A stretch of 64,000 bases of DNA from Zizania palustris (GCA_019279435.1 JAAALK010000286.1:33913712-33977711); one strand, 5' to 3'. Numbered from the stretch's first letter, positions 23,207 to 35,006 are shown. The notes: generated from the letters alone by a model not told the origin. A program made the numbers and translations.

Positions 23207-26200
23207 TTGGAGGGCACGTGGATCATGGACTCCGGTTGTTCGCGCCACATGACCAGAGATGCAGCTTGGTTCTCCAGCCTCACCACAACCAAGCAAAGGG
23301 AACATATCACCTTCGAAAACAATCGAAGGAGTAGAGTGAAAGGTAAAGGTGTGGTAAGAATTAACGCGAACTTCACTCTCAAAGATGTTGCTTTGGTTGA
23401 AAACCTGGGATACAATTTGCTATCTGTATCTCAGTTGCTTGATGAGGGCTTCGAAGTGCGATTTCATCGCGATACTTCGCAAGTGCTCAATTCTGATGGC
23501 GTTGTGGTGTGTAAGATCTTTAGAGTTGGGAGAGTTTTTGGAGCTGATTTTTCAGAGTCTTCTGGCTCTTCTCATTGTCTTGTTGCACATTCGACTTCTG
23601 AGCTTTGGAAGTGGCATAGGAGACTAGGGCATATGAGCTTCGATTTGCTCGCTCGTCTGAGCGCCCTAGGCCTGATCCGAGGATTGCCCAAGCTCAAGTT
23701 TGAGAAGAATTTAGTTTGTGCTCCTTGTCGACATGGAAAAATGATTGCCGCTTCGCATTCGCCAGTCACCACAGTGATGACTGAACAGCCCGGAGAACTT
23801 CTCCACATGGACACTGTAGGTCCTTCTCGGGTTAGTTCTTTAGGCGGCAAGTGGTATGTTTTAGTTATTGTCGACGATTACTCTCGCTACTCTTGGGTCT
23901 TCTTTCTTGCCAGCAAGGACGAAGTGTTTTCACACTTTCGGAGCTTGGCTTTGAGACTTTTCACTGAACTCCCCGGTGCATTAAAATTCATTCGAAGCGA
24001 TAATGGCACTGAGTTCAAAAATAGTCTCTTTGTTGATTTTTGTATGGAGCATGGCATAGAACATCAATTCTCTGCTCCGCGGGTTCCTCAACAGAACGGT
24101 GTCGTTGAGAGGAAGAACCGCACTTTGGTTGAGATGGCTAGGACGATGCTTGATGAGCATAGGACTCCTAGAAAATTCTGGGCTGAGGCCATGAACACTG
24201 CTTGCTACATCTCAAACCGAATTTTCTTGCGCTCAATTTTAAATTTGACATCATATGAGCTGCGTTTTGGGAGACAGCCCAAGGTTACTCATCTTCGAGT
24301 TTTTGGCTGTCGCTGCTTTATCCTAAAACGTGGTAACTTGAATAAATTTGAGTCGCGATCTTCTGACGGGATCTTTTTGGGTTATACTACTCATGGTCAT
24401 TCTTATCGTGTTTATAACTTGGAAACTAACACTGTCATCGAGTCATGTGATGTGACTTTTGATGAATCAACCCCCTCTGTTAGTTCTGCTTTTGAACAGG
24501 CAAATGAACACGACATGGAACAGACCTTATTCGAAGACGAAGATCCCGGAGAATTCGAGGATGAACCCCTACTACCCTCGACATCAACCCCCGAAGCTGA
24601 CCCCGCTTCAACTACTTCGGCACGAGGTCCCGAAGCGACTACCTCGACATCGGTCATCTTGGACCACTCCAACGCACAAGTTGAGGGGGAGACTGCATCC
24701 CGCCGCGAGGCTCCACATCATGTCCAAAGGATGCACCCTCCCGAGCAGATCATTGGTGAGCTTGATCAAAGGGTAACACGTTCTCATGCCCATTTCACTA
24801 ATGCTGCTTTTGTTGCTTCTTTCGAGCCCTTAGATGTTAGTCATGCACTTTCTGATTCTAGTTGGATCAATGCCATGCATGAAGAGCTTGAAAATTTTGA
24901 GAGAAACCAAGTCTGGACTTTAGCTGATCCTCCACCGAATGTTCATTTCATAGGAACAAAATGGATTTTTAAAAATAAACAAGGGGAGGATGGGACAATT
25001 GTTAGAAACAAGGCTAGACTTGTAGCTCAGGGCTTTTCTCAACTAGAAGGGATTGATTTTACTGAAACTTTTGCACCTGTTGCTCGCCTTGAGGCCATTA
25101 GGATTTTGCTTGCCTTTGCGACATCCCGGGGATTCAAACTCTATCAAATGGATGTCAAAAGTGCTTTTCTTAATGGCTTCATAGGTGAAGATGTTTATGT
25201 AAAACAACCCCCTGGTTTTGAAAACCCCAAGTACCCACATAAAGTCCTTAAACTTCATAAGGCTCTTTATGGACTCAAGCAGGCCCCTCGGGCTTGGTAT
25301 GATAGACTTAAGTCTTTTCTGCTTGAGCGAGGGTATTTAATGGGCTCTGTTGATAAAACACTGTTTACTCTCAAGCATGGCAAAGATTTCCTCCTAGTTC
25401 AGATTTATGTGGATGATATCATCTTTGGTGGCTCTTCTCATGCTTTGGTTGCCGAGTTTGCAGATACCATGAGCAGGGAGTTTGAAATGTCGATGATGGG
25501 TGAACTCACCTTTTTCCTTGGTTTGCAAATCAAGCAAAGCAAACAAGGTACTTTTGTCCACCAGACAAAGTACACCAAGGACCTGCTCAAGAAATTCGAC
25601 ATGTCCGATGCGAAGCCCCTCGCCACTCCAATGGCTACATCTGTAGCGTTGGACCCTGACGAAGATGGAGAAGCCGTAGATCAGAAGGAGTTCCGGAGCA
25701 TGATCGGCTCCCTCCTCTACTTGACTGCCACGAGGCCGGACATACACTTCGCAGTGTGTCTGTGCGCTCGTTTTCAGGCTTCACCACGAGCTTCGCACCG
25801 CCAAGCGGTTAAGCGCATTCTAAGGTATCTCAAACACACCCTTGAATTTGGCATATGGTATTCAGCATCTTCATCTTTATGTCTTCGAGGTTATTCTGAT
25901 GCGGACTTTGCTGGGTGTAGAATTGATAGAAAGAGTACCTCTGGTACTTGTCATTTTCTGGGTACTTCTCTGGTTTGCTGGTCTTCCCGCAAACAGTCTA
26001 GTGTTGCACAATCGATGGCTGAGGCCGAATATGTTGCTGCAGCTAGCTGTTGCTCTCAGATTTTGTGGATGGTTTCCACTTTGCGGGATTTCGGGTTAGA
26101 TTATAAGAGTGTTCCACTTTTCTGTGATAACACTAGTGCTATTTGTATTGCAAACAACCCGGTTCAGCACTCCAGAACCAAACACATTGATGTACGGTAT

Positions 26201-26359
26201 CATTTTCTCAGAGATCACAATGAGAAGGGTGATATTGAACTTCAATATGTTGATACCCAACACCAGCTTGCCGATATTTTTACAAAACCCCTCGATGCTT
26301 CTCGATTTGCTTACTTGCGTGGGGAACTTGGTATTTGTCATCCCTACGGCATTTTGTGA
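23207..26359 (+). CDS. pol: Sirevirus Pol: protease, integrase, RT, RNase H (1050 aa)
   Basis: In frame with gag and separated by one TAG. The first residues shown use a TTG, and the first ATG (23225) falls just before the protease Asp. Fusion to Gag by readthrough is therefore more plausible than a separate start. Aspartic protease DSG is at residues 8-10. The pre-integrase zinc motif has H137, H142, C171, C174. The integrase triad is D202, D265, E301 with correct D35E spacing. RT carries QMDVKSAFLNG and YVDD at 734-737. RNase H begins near D898 (YSDADFAGC). It ends HPYGIL. All catalytic residues I could check are present, so Pol looks functional. The order protease-integrase-RT-RNase H is copia. 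Confidence 0.95.
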   Translation: MEGTWIMDSGCSRHMTRDAAWFSSLTTTKQREHITFENNRRSRVKGKGVVRINANFTLKDVALVENLGYNLLSVSQLLDEGFEVRFHRDTSQVLNSDGVVVCKIFRVGRVFGADFSESSGSSHCLVAHSTSELWKWHRRLGHMSFDLLARLSALGLIRGLPKLKFEKNLVCAPCRHGKMIAASHSPVTTVMTEQPGELLHMDTVGPSRVSSLGGKWYVLVIVDDYSRYSWVFFLASKDEVFSHFRSLALRLFTELPGALKFIRSDNGTEFKNSLFVDFCMEHGIEHQFSAPRVPQQNGVVERKNRTLVEMARTMLDEHRTPRKFWAEAMNTACYISNRIFLRSILNLTSYELRFGRQPKVTHLRVFGCRCFILKRGNLNKFESRSSDGIFLGYTTHGHSYRVYNLETNTVIESCDVTFDESTPSVSSAFEQANEHDMEQTLFEDEDPGEFEDEPLLPSTSTPEADPASTTSARGPEATTSTSVILDHSNAQVEGETASRREAPHHVQRMHPPEQIIGELDQRVTRSHAHFTNAAFVASFEPLDVSHALSDSSWINAMHEELENFERNQVWTLADPPPNVHFIGTKWIFKNKQGEDGTIVRNKARLVAQGFSQLEGIDFTETFAPVARLEAIRILLAFATSRGFKLYQMDVKSAFLNGFIGEDVYVKQPPGFENPKYPHKVLKLHKALYGLKQAPRAWYDRLKSFLLERGYLMGSVDKTLFTLKHGKDFLLVQIYVDDIIFGGSSHALVAEFADTMSREFEMSMMGELTFFLGLQIKQSKQGTFVHQTKYTKDLLKKFDMSDAKPLATPMATSVALDPDEDGEAVDQKEFRSMIGSLLYLTATRPDIHFAVCLCARFQASPRASHRQAVKRILRYLKHTLEFGIWYSASSSLCLRGYSDADFAGCRIDRKSTSGTCHFLGTSLVCWSSRKQSSVAQSMAEAEYVAAASCCSQILWMVSTLRDFGLDYKSVPLFCDNTSAICIANNPVQHSRTKHIDVRYHFLRDHNEKGDIELQYVDTQHQLADIFTKPLDASRFAYLRGELGICHPYGIL

Positions 26360-27539
26360 GGGGGAGCTGATTTTAATTGTCTTGCATATGCTCATTATGT
26401 GTGAAATTGCATTTACATCTTTTGCTATTATATGCCTGCTTTTAATTCAAAGAAATCATGACAGCTCAGCTCTATGAAATATGTCTGGAACATTGTTTGT
26501 GCATGATGTTTTATTTTCTAAAATCAAAACTTGCTCACCGCACAATCGTGTATCTAGCTTGTTTAGGCAGGACTGCTTTTAGCTATCTTTTATCTACTTG
26601 ACAGCAAGACACTGTTCCTTGGATGCTAAAATTTGCAACTTGAAAAATGTGTTCTTTATTCATGGATATTCATCAAAATATTTAATTCACCTGAATCAAA
26701 ATCAAAAATCCATGATTTGTCTGGTTTAAATGAAAAGATCCAGGAGGGTTTGTTTGTCGCACTACTCTATTCTAGACTGCTTACCACTGCACTTTGGTCT
26801 GAACCGGGATAGTGTAGTGTTTGCCAAAATCACCGCCTTAAGCTTCCGATGGATTTTATGCCTAGGCTTGGCCTGATTGGAAAGTATAAGGTGGACAAAC
26901 AAATAACCCCTGGCATTAAGAAAAGTACAACAAAATTATTTAATCATCAAGTTTGCTTTCAAAGCTCCTTTTTGAACAAGACTTGTCCGTCTAGGGTAGA
27001 AATTGTTAGCTTTGCGCAGTCCTTGCCTTCACATGTCTAGCTGCTATGATTAAGTGGTGATGCTTTTATCTCAAAATGACAAAATCACATGCCATCATCT
27101 TGTTTCACAGAATGATTAATTGAGCTGAGCACATGAACATTGGTATTACTGTTGGCATATTTTTGCATTATATGTCTTTGCAATTCTATTCATTTCGAAG
27201 CTTTGCATTTTTTGACTGCTCCTTGCTGCTTGCATTGCCAAAGGGGGAGAGATTTGCTATGTTCTCTGCCGCAAGAAGGCATAATAGGCATAATTTCGAA
27301 AAAGGGGAGAGATTTTTGACATAAAGGGGGAGAAACATTTGCTTAACTCAGGGGGAGTTTTATCAAAGGGAAATTTGCCAAAGGGGCTTTTACTCTTTTA
27401 CAAAGGGGGAGAAAAAATTCTTTTATCAAGTGACATGCTTTGGCTCTTTTCTGAGTTTTTATGGTCACTTGTGTGCTGAAAGTTTTTAAATTTTCTTGAA
27501 CTCGGATTTGGTTGTCAATGCACTCATCAAGGGGGAGAT
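26360..27539 (+). promoter_or_regulatory. 3' non-coding region with multiple polypurine tracts
   Basis: About 1.18 kb between the pol stop and the 3' LTR without a coding domain. Polypurine-like runs of GGGGGAG type occur near 26360, 27243, 27302, 27325, 27350, 27403 and finally 27529-27538 (CAAGGGGGAG) next to the LTR. The last one is the likely plus-strand primer. Repeated upstream tracts are a described feature of Sireviruses. No envelope-like frame is present; the longest frame is 63 codons. Confidence 0.75.
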
Positions 27540-29556
27540 TGAGAAACCAAGGGTTGGTTTCGGTGTTTTGTGATGAGTGATTGACAGGATTTTACTCTCT
27601 GTTCGAAGGGTACCTCCGGAAGGGCTTCGGAGGTAGTACCTCCGACGGGTGTTCGGAGGTGGTTTCACCGAAGTGTGTTCGGTGTTTGCTTGCTGCAGCT
27701 GTGCAGCGGAGTGTGCTCGTCGGAGGGGTCCGACAGTACGCGATGACTGGGTGTGTACCGAAGGGGCTTCGGTACCTTGGGCGGTACACCGGAGTGTGTA
27801 CCGGAGTTGGCTAACCCGGAGAGGTCTCCGGAGTACTGGATACACTTGTTTGCTTTCTGTGGTGCGCAGGGACTTCGGAGGCGACGGACAAGGTTCGAGC
27901 CAGGTGAACCTGGGTCAAGCGGGAGGCTTGATGCCAGGGGAGCGGGGAGCTCAGTCACGGTGGCTGCGAAGGTGGTCCGGGTCGGTCCTCGGGTCGAGGC
28001 GTGCCAGGTGAAGGCAGAGAGTGCGGAGCGTGGCTCCGGCTGAAGGTACTCCGAGACAAAGTCCTCGGAGGTGAGGCACTTCGAAGGTACTCCGGATGGA
28101 GTGACTTCGGAGTTGGATGGAACAAGTCCTCTGCGGAGGCAAGGGTTCGAAGTGTGCTCCGGAGGGAGACACTCGAAGGTGCCCGACGAAGGTCTCAGAA
28201 GTCGAGGCGCATCGAAGGCATGGTCCGAGTGAGGCTCGTCGAGGAGTGTGCTCGGGGAGAGGCACTGCGACGAAGGGCTCATGGAATGCTTCATGCGGAG
28301 GCCTTGGACGAAGGAGGGACTTCGAAGGGTGGAACTCCGAAGGTGGGGCTTCGGAGGGAAGAAGACTTCGGAGCAAGACTAGCTCCGGAGCAAGGTTGTC
28401 TTGTGGTGCTTCGGCCATGCATGGCTTCGGTACACGGACGGACGGTTTTCGAGCTGGGAGTAGCTGCGAAGCCGTGGTGATCCACTCCGGAGGTGGTGGT
28501 GCGAAGGCCCAAGGGCTTTGACGGCTTCGGCTTAAAACCGTCACTGTATCGAAGGACTTCTTCGGCGGAGCGAAGGCCAACAGGCTGCAGGCTTCTCGCC
28601 GAAGCTACCGCACCCTCCGGTGCGAAGGGAGGTTCCAGAAGTCAACACTGTAAAGGCTGACACTGTCTGTTCTGAAAAAGGCTGACACTGTCCCCTCTGC
28701 AGCTGACAGAGAAGCCTTCAAAATAAAGGTGGACTACCTTTTGTACCCCTTAGTTCTGAAGAGACAAAATGAATGTAAACCCTAGGGGTAGTGTAGTCAA
28801 TTCCTTTGGGTGAACTATGGGCTATAAATATGGGGGCTCGGTAGGTAACATTTAACACTTTGAGCATTTACTGTTGAGCTCCTGTAGCCACATACTTCGA
28901 TTGAATACATCCAGAGAGTTCATTTTCTGTGTTCCTTGTTCAAGCGGCGAAGCCCTGTTTTCTTGTGCTTTTTGCTTGAGCTCGCTTTGCATACCTCGCC
29001 TGTTGTTGTGCACCGAAGCCTGTTGAGGCGAAGGCTGTTTTTTGTGCGAGGTGTGTGTTTTGTCAGGGTGCGTTCGCTCTGTGTAACAGGAGGCAAGACC
29101 TCGCTGCTTACTAGCGTAGCCCTGACCAAGGCCCGTGTTGCTTCTTTTGTCTAAGCCCTTAGCGTAGTCCTTTTGTGTGCGTATAGACCTTCGTGTACGA
29201 AGCCCAGCACCAGTTGCTGCCGCCAAGTACTTGGTCGAAGTCCTCAGAGGGCTGTCCACTCTTGCGAAGGGTGAAGTGCGAAGTCTGCTCGAAGCACTCT
29301 GTGTGCGGAGCCTGCACTGACTTAGTAGAGTTGTTTTTCGAGGGTTGTTAGTGGAGCGAAGTCTTCTTGGCTTCGAACTTTTGCTTCTCCGAAGCCTGTG
29401 TTCGAAGGTGTCGAAGTACCTCCGAACCAGACCTTCGAAGGTAGTGTTCGAAGCCTGTTCCACAGGAGACAGAACTGAAACCGAAGGCTAGTTTTTAGCC
29501 CGAAATTTTAAAAGCTCCCATTCACCCCCCCTCTGGTCGCCGTTTCCGGTCCAACA
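27540..29556 (+). repeat. 3' LTR of Sirevirus
   Basis: 2017 bp, about 99 percent identical to 18640-20664. TATA box at 28823-28830. C tract of 7 near the end. Followed by TSD CCTGT. Confidence 0.93.
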
Positions 29557-30252
29557 CCTGTGTATTTCCATAGTGATGTGTTCACTTCCCAGGCTATTTT
29601 CCAATGTGAATGCGTTCCCCGAAGCATTTTTCTGTTTCCCATGCGTTTTCCCAAACTATTTTTCTGTTTCCTAGGCTGGTTTAATGCGTTCTGCATTCTC
29701 CCATGCATTCAAGAGTCAAGACTCTATTTCCCAGCATGCATTCAAGACTCCATCCCATGCTTTCCCCGGGCTCCCAGGTAACAACTCCAATACTCCATTT
29801 CTTCACAGTGAGGGCAGCTTCTCCTCCATCGTTCCTCTCCCCTGTCTTCCCTCCTGGCAGCACCTACCTTTCCCCCTCTCTTCTCCGGCTCTACTCAGCA
29901 CAGCCACCGGCGGTAAAGAGCGGGATCTGGCAGCCAGCGGTGTTTGGCGGGCGGCGGCGTAGCGGCGGCAGCGCCCAATGGCTCTAGTGGCGTTCGGCGA
30001 ACGGCGGCGGCAGCACCCAACGGCTCGGGGCGCACTATGGGACACACCCCTAGAAGCAGGCCACGATTTTCGTTGTCACCGCCCAGGGCGCCTAGCCCCG
30101 CGGTCAACCGCCTAGGCCGCGGTTGACCCGCCTAGGCGCCCTTTCCGCCCAGCCGGCCGACCAAGCCCTCCGCGCGGCGCTGGAGCGCCGCCTAGCGCCT
30201 TTTCCCGCCTAGGCGCCCGCCTAGATCCGATTTTTAGAACACTGGGCATAAG

Positions 30253-30763
30253 TGCATGATTGCCAACAACTGTGGTTGTGAGCTTTCCAAAATTGCCACA
30301 CGTTCCATACGTCAGGGTCACCATATTGTAAGAGGAAGTGCAGGATTTTTGGGGAAAATCAGCATAAGTTTTAAAGGTCTTACTATGAATGTAGATTGGT
30401 GTTATTTAGAGGTTTTGGTAATACGTTGATATATGATACGATACGACTAACAGAGGATACAATAGTGGACGACACATATAGTGGGAAATGATAAGAGAGC
30501 TAAGTGGAGGTGTTCCATCACATTAACAGAACTTACCGTGAAAACTTTAAAGTTCACTGCTACTTAGTACAAATTTTACTCGGATTTCTATCGGTACCCT
30601 TGCGTTGTGTCCGTCTTCGCAGTATCCTGTTTCTGATGTAGCTTGCGTGTCTGCATGTGCAAAGGTGCAGAAGCTGCAGGCATTGATGAAGTCCTCGAGG
30701 AAGAAGGCTCTGGCTATTCCTGAAGGCACCGACCAATGCAAGCGAGCGTACTCACTCACGAAG
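30253..30763. other. Intergenic stretch, no gene recognised
   Basis: Mixed composition. A 70-codon plus-strand frame (30605-30817) contains VQKLQALMKSSRKKAL but runs into the MITE next to it and has no family I recognise. Confidence 0.35.
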
Positions 30764-31055
30764 GGAGTATTTGGATCAATGGCTAAAATTTTATCTCCTG
30801 TTACATCCAATATTTAAATATTATTTTAGAGTACATTTATTTATAAAACTATTCATAATCGGAGGATTATTCACGAGACAAATTTAATAAACCTAATTAC
30901 ACCATGATTTGATAATATAATGCTATAATAAACATTTACTAATCATAAATTAATTAGACTTAATAAATTTATCTCACGAATTAATCTCCGATTCTGCAAT
31001 TAATTTTATAATTAGTTCACAAATTAATGCGAAGCCCCGAGATCCAAACATCCGG
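30764..31055. mobile_element. Decayed grass MITE (about 290 bp)
   Basis: The left end GGAGTATTTGGATC and the right end, reverse complement CCGGATGTTTGGATC, form an imperfect inverted repeat. The interior (TTTGATAATATAATGCTATAATAAACAT, split here by its own symmetry, and the flanking ATTAATTAGACTTAATAAATTT) has the AT-rich make-up of a very common grass MITE. No clear TSD remains. Confidence 0.55.
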
Positions 31056-31580
31056 AATAGCAGCTCTGCTTGGCTGGTTGGTTCGCTATCCGCTGCAGCT
31101 CCTGACGTCCTTGTCTAGTTAGAGCAGACGTAACATGGCGTCAGCTTCCTCGTTTTCAATCTTCACTAGCAAATGAACACAACTCTCTCTTCGCAAAACC
31201 TTTTTTGTGGCTACTAGGAAAACAGCAACATTACATACCAATGTTAGATCAGCCGCTCCCCTGTTTCATTGAGCAATTTTTTGCAAGCAGACGTGCCAAG
31301 GCCGCATTCCGGAGGGTAAAAAGTAAATCTAATCATATAATAGAACATGGAGGTCAAGATCCAACCTATACATAATAGCGTCCAAAATTACACGACATCC
31401 AACCCACTGACCCGGTCACCATCCAACATTCAACAAACACGACAGCGTAAATACTCAGGCGCCGTAACCAGGCCAGAGTACACTAGAAAGAACGAAAGAC
31501 TTCTCTTTTTTTTTTCTTTTTTGCCCAGCACCAGCAGCAGTGCAATAGGGGCATTTGAATGTGTCAATCTCCAGTTCTGC
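31056..31580 (-). other. 3' flank and probable 3' UTR of the VAMP72 gene
   Basis: No competing gene. On the minus strand, the stretch just below the VAMP72 stop (31580 to about 31340) probably forms the 3' UTR. I could not fix a polyadenylation site. Confidence 0.4.
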
Positions 31581-34390
31581 CTACTTGCATTTGAATCCAT
31601 GGCACACGGACAGGATTATGATAAGAATTAGCGCAATTATTATCCCCAAAACAATCAGCTTTATCTTCATATTTTGCAGCCACATCTTTCTCCTTACCTG
31701 TGTTCCTTGCTGCCTGAAATCTTGGGCCTGCATATGCCCACAAGCAAAAGTCTTAGATACTGTTATTTCAGGCATACCAAATTGCAGCATAATTTCATAA
31801 GCCCTTATATGTCTGGAACTTTCTACTCAGACTTGGGTTACAACATCAAGTTATCATATTCTTAATGCCTCAAAACTTGCGTGCGTTCAGGTTAGCCAGA
31901 ATCAATTTAGACTGTGAAGAGAGCTTAAACATCCAACGTGGAAGTTGGAAGACCACTTTTTGGCGCATCTACATCCAAGTCTGTTCCATTCCTTTTACAA
32001 ACAAGCATCAACTTGAGGATCTACACCATAAAAGATTATAAACACTTCCATGGGAAAATTTTAATTCTACCTCTACAGTAAAAAATGATACTGATTCAGG
32101 ATTGATTTTCAATGGCAGGAATTTGAACAATCAGCATTCTGAAATGCAAAATGCAGCAGTTAGGCCCACCTAATCACCAGTTAGGTGACATTCTGCCAAC
32201 CAACCAGCACCTTAGTACACTGGAACGACTAGTAAGATGTTCCAGTAATGGAACTATGCATCAGTCATTGTAGGAAGATGCCATATTCATGCCATTACCA
32301 TTATGGTGTACTATTTACCATAATCCAGGCATGGCAAAGAACTGGGTTCAGACAAAACAATCATCCCTAGTACCATGACTGGTGTGTTTAGACGTTGAAG
32401 AATATCATGAGCATCTACCTAATAACAATCAATGCGATAGTGACTAACCAACAATGAAACCCACATTCTAACATAAATTTGCACCCCATCTTAATTGTAT
32501 CACTTTTTCTAGCTATTAAAAAATATTTGGTGTCTGCATCTTGTAACGAAATTAATTGTATTAAGTGAGTCTAAAAAATGGTATTGTGTGAGTAACGTTT
32601 ATAGTCAAAGCTCCAAAAGAAAAATGAAGTGCAATAAGTACAGTGCAGGCTAAAGAAATGCATCAAGACCTGTGAGCGCAGATTCTCGGTCTTGTCAACA
32701 AGCAGCTCAATTTTCTCTCCACGGTCAAGAACCTTCATTTAAAAGAAAGAGAGGTGAGATCAGATACCATCCTTGAAAGGAAAGCCTCAATTTTACAGCA
32801 CAAAAATTGTAGAGCTAATCGACAAAGAAAATAATGTACCTTTTCAATATTTTCCATCATAACACCTTTAACTTCTGAAACTTGTGCCTTCACTTTCGCA
32901 AGCTTGCTTATCTCTTCAGGATGATCCACACAATACTGCATATGCTCTTTAAGTTTCGATCTACAAATAATGAATAAGAGAAGTATTACTGAAATGAACT
33001 ATCATAACTTTACCAAGTCTCTCACTAGCAACAATATATACCCAAACTCTCGGTTGAGGCTGTTTGCTGCCGCTGTAGCAGCTTTTCCAGCACCATATCT
33101 TTTTGTGAAATCATCCTTAACCCTATCCAAGAAGGCAATGGGAATCTGCCGCCCTAATGATTCAACAGCTACAACACAATATGCTGCAGAAGAAAGAATG
33201 GTGTTAGACATCAATCAATCTCATATGAATTAAAGTTATAAATGGGAAAAAAGAGTGCAAAGTAAAGTGGCTGTTCTCAGGTGAGATTTTAATGGTGAAA
33301 TACAAGGACTTTCTCCATTTTTTTTAAGAAATGAGGTAATGGCCCAAATTTGCAAAGTTAAGACCATGTACAAAAGCCAGCTACTTGATAGACTTCTCCT
33401 ACTCCCTATTGGAAAGTTTTTCAAGCACAATGGTCACTGCTAGATAGCAATGTGAACCCATATGTTCTTAGGTATCATAAAAGCTGGGAATTTCTAGTAT
33501 TATTCACCCATGGAAACATCTTACATTGCTTACTCTAACTGAAAAAATGACAATAGAGTATTTCAGCTATGAAAGGTACACATTAAAGTATATGTAACAT
33601 AATAACAAAATAACAGTCCATTTCAATCATCGGAAAGCACTGAAATGCAAAAGCCGCACTGTCTACATGGATAAGTATGAGATGACATTTGACAGGAGCA
33701 GCATGCAAAGCTCACCATTAAATCTATCTGCTAAAAATAGCGAGGGGGCGCCATTGACTGCTATTACTCTTTTATACTGTTGCTATCAGCTAACTCGCCT
33801 GGCAAATAGTTGGCAGACCTAACCTAACATCCCAGCTCTTACACCATCTCTCCCGTACACATCACGCAAAATATAGGAAAGAGACGAGCGGATAAAACTG
33901 AAACAGGCAATGGATCATCATATACCACTTTGACAAGGCCAAACGATTAAAGGCCCTAATCAATCGACCCCTTCATCTAACTAACAAGTAAATGTGTCAC
34001 ACGATGTGAATTAATACCCTGATCATAGATGTTAATCAAAACGAAAACAACCTAACCGCACGTCCAACAAACCAGCGAGATCTACATCCACCAGCCCAAA
34101 TCGAGAACGCGCCGTATCAGATCCACACAGATCGGACCGTCTCTGCGTATAATCAAGCGAGAAGAAGCTAAGGATGGGAAGCGATGGTCTGAGAACTCAC
34201 TGAAGCCGTCTTCTACGAGGTAGTTGAACGTGTGGCCGTCGCAGTTGTAGGTGAACTTGTTGTTGCTCGCCGGGAGCTTCATGAGGCACTGGGAGGCGAT
34301 GGTGGTGAAGTTGCCGGTGAACTCCGTGTACTCGGCCAGGATGATTGTGCCCCGCGCCACGAACGCGTAGATCAGTGACTGCTGCCCCAT
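31581..34390 (-). CDS. VAMP721: R-SNARE, VAMP721/722-like (VAMP72 group), five exons, 220 aa
   Basis: Vesicle-anchored R-SNARE for secretory traffic to the plasma membrane and cell plate. It pairs with Qa-SNAREs of the SYP1 group and with SNAP33-type partners (family knowledge). Exons on the minus strand: 34201-34390 (ATG at 34390), 33042-33183, 32840-32960, 32670-32732 and 31581-31727. All introns are GT-AG and the frame joins without gaps. An N-terminal longin domain covers about 1-110. The SNARE motif is about 125-185 with zero-layer Arg155 in [12 protein letters not shown] basic RRKMW precedes the transmembrane segment (about 195-213, [19 protein letters not shown]), and a short tail HGFKCK follows. 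The length fits VAMP721/722 (about 220). It lacks the longin insertion that marks VAMP727. The start context GGCCATGGGG is good. Nothing is broken. The assignment to 721/722 rather than another VAMP72 paralogue is less certain than the family. Confidence 0.95.
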
Positions 34391-34991
34391 GGCCTCCTTT
34401 TCCCTCTCCCCTGCTCACCGCCTGTCGATATAAGCTCGCCGCCGGCGATGTAAGCCTCGCCCCCGGTAAAGCGAGCGAAACCCTACCGCAGTAGAGCTAG
34501 ATCTCGGCGAGGTGGGGGAAGATAGGGGGAAAGGTCGGTTTCGCTTTGGGACTTTGGGAGAGTGGAATGGGAAATGATGGAGGCGGAGAAAAGAAAAGAA
34601 ATCAAATTTAGTTGGTGGGGTTTTCGAAAAATGGCCCTTTCTATTTTTGCTATTTAATATTCGGCACATATGCTGCCTCTGAATCTGAATTTAAGGGTTT
34701 TTTGAACCCATAAATTTTATAGGATTTTTCATAAATTAGTTTGCACGCATTTTATTTTTATGGCTACATAATTATACTATTAGCTGGCATGTTGGACTAG
34801 TTTCTTGAGTTGATAACCGTCGGCTGTTTGAAGTTTGCATTCGTTCCAATTTGTTTTGGTTTGCGGCTAGTTTTTGTAAAACCACCACAAATGGTTACAG
34901 TGGTTTTCACCCATATCACTCGTAACTATAAATGATCGTGTTTTTTTGTTAAATTAGATTGATAATAATAAAAACTATACTAGTTATTTAG
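34391..34991 (-). promoter_or_regulatory. 5' UTR and promoter region of the VAMP72 gene
   Basis: Pyrimidine-rich on the minus strand (CTTTCCCCCTATCTTCCCCC near 34525), typical of a grass 5' UTR. Beyond 34620 it becomes AT-rich. No convincing TATA box was fixed. The promoter is short, because a DNA transposon end lies at 34992, about 600 bases from the ATG. Confidence 0.45.
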
Positions 34992-35006
34992 TAGGGGTGA
35001 AAGCGG

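Larger units (their letters stand above)
18640..29556 (+). mobile_element. Complete young Sirevirus (Ty1/copia), 10.9 kb
   Basis: The 5' LTR is 18640-20664 (2025 bp) and the 3' LTR 27540-29556 (2017 bp). Both run TGAGAAACC...CCAACA. The TSD CCTGT is perfect (18635-18639 and 29557-29561). The PBS TGGTATCAGAGC is at 20667-20678. Gag and pol are both open. Several polypurine tracts precede the 3' LTR, a Sirevirus hallmark. By eye the LTRs differ at about 14 substitutions, one 1-bp indel and a C-tract of 14 versus 7. That is about 0.7 percent, or a few hundred thousand years at usual grass rates. It lies inside the hAT-like element. Confidence 0.95.
18502..30244. mobile_element. hAT-like non-autonomous DNA transposon, split by a Sirevirus
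   Basis: The left end CAGTGTTCACAAA (18502) and right end, reverse complement CAGTGTTCTAAAA (30244), form a short imperfect terminal inverted repeat. The 8-bp TSD GGCATAAG is perfect (18494-18501 and 30245-30252), as expected for hAT. With the Sirevirus and one TSD copy set aside the element is about 0.82 kb. Both ends carry dense CGCCTAGG / GGCGCCTAG words in subterminal positions, a usual pattern for transposase binding. No transposase is encoded. The GC-rich piece at 29860-30000 could be captured gene sequence. Confidence 0.8.

Noticed and set aside
30605..30817. 70-codon plus-strand frame as a small gene
   Set aside because: The last third is MITE sequence, and there is no conserved motif or gene context.
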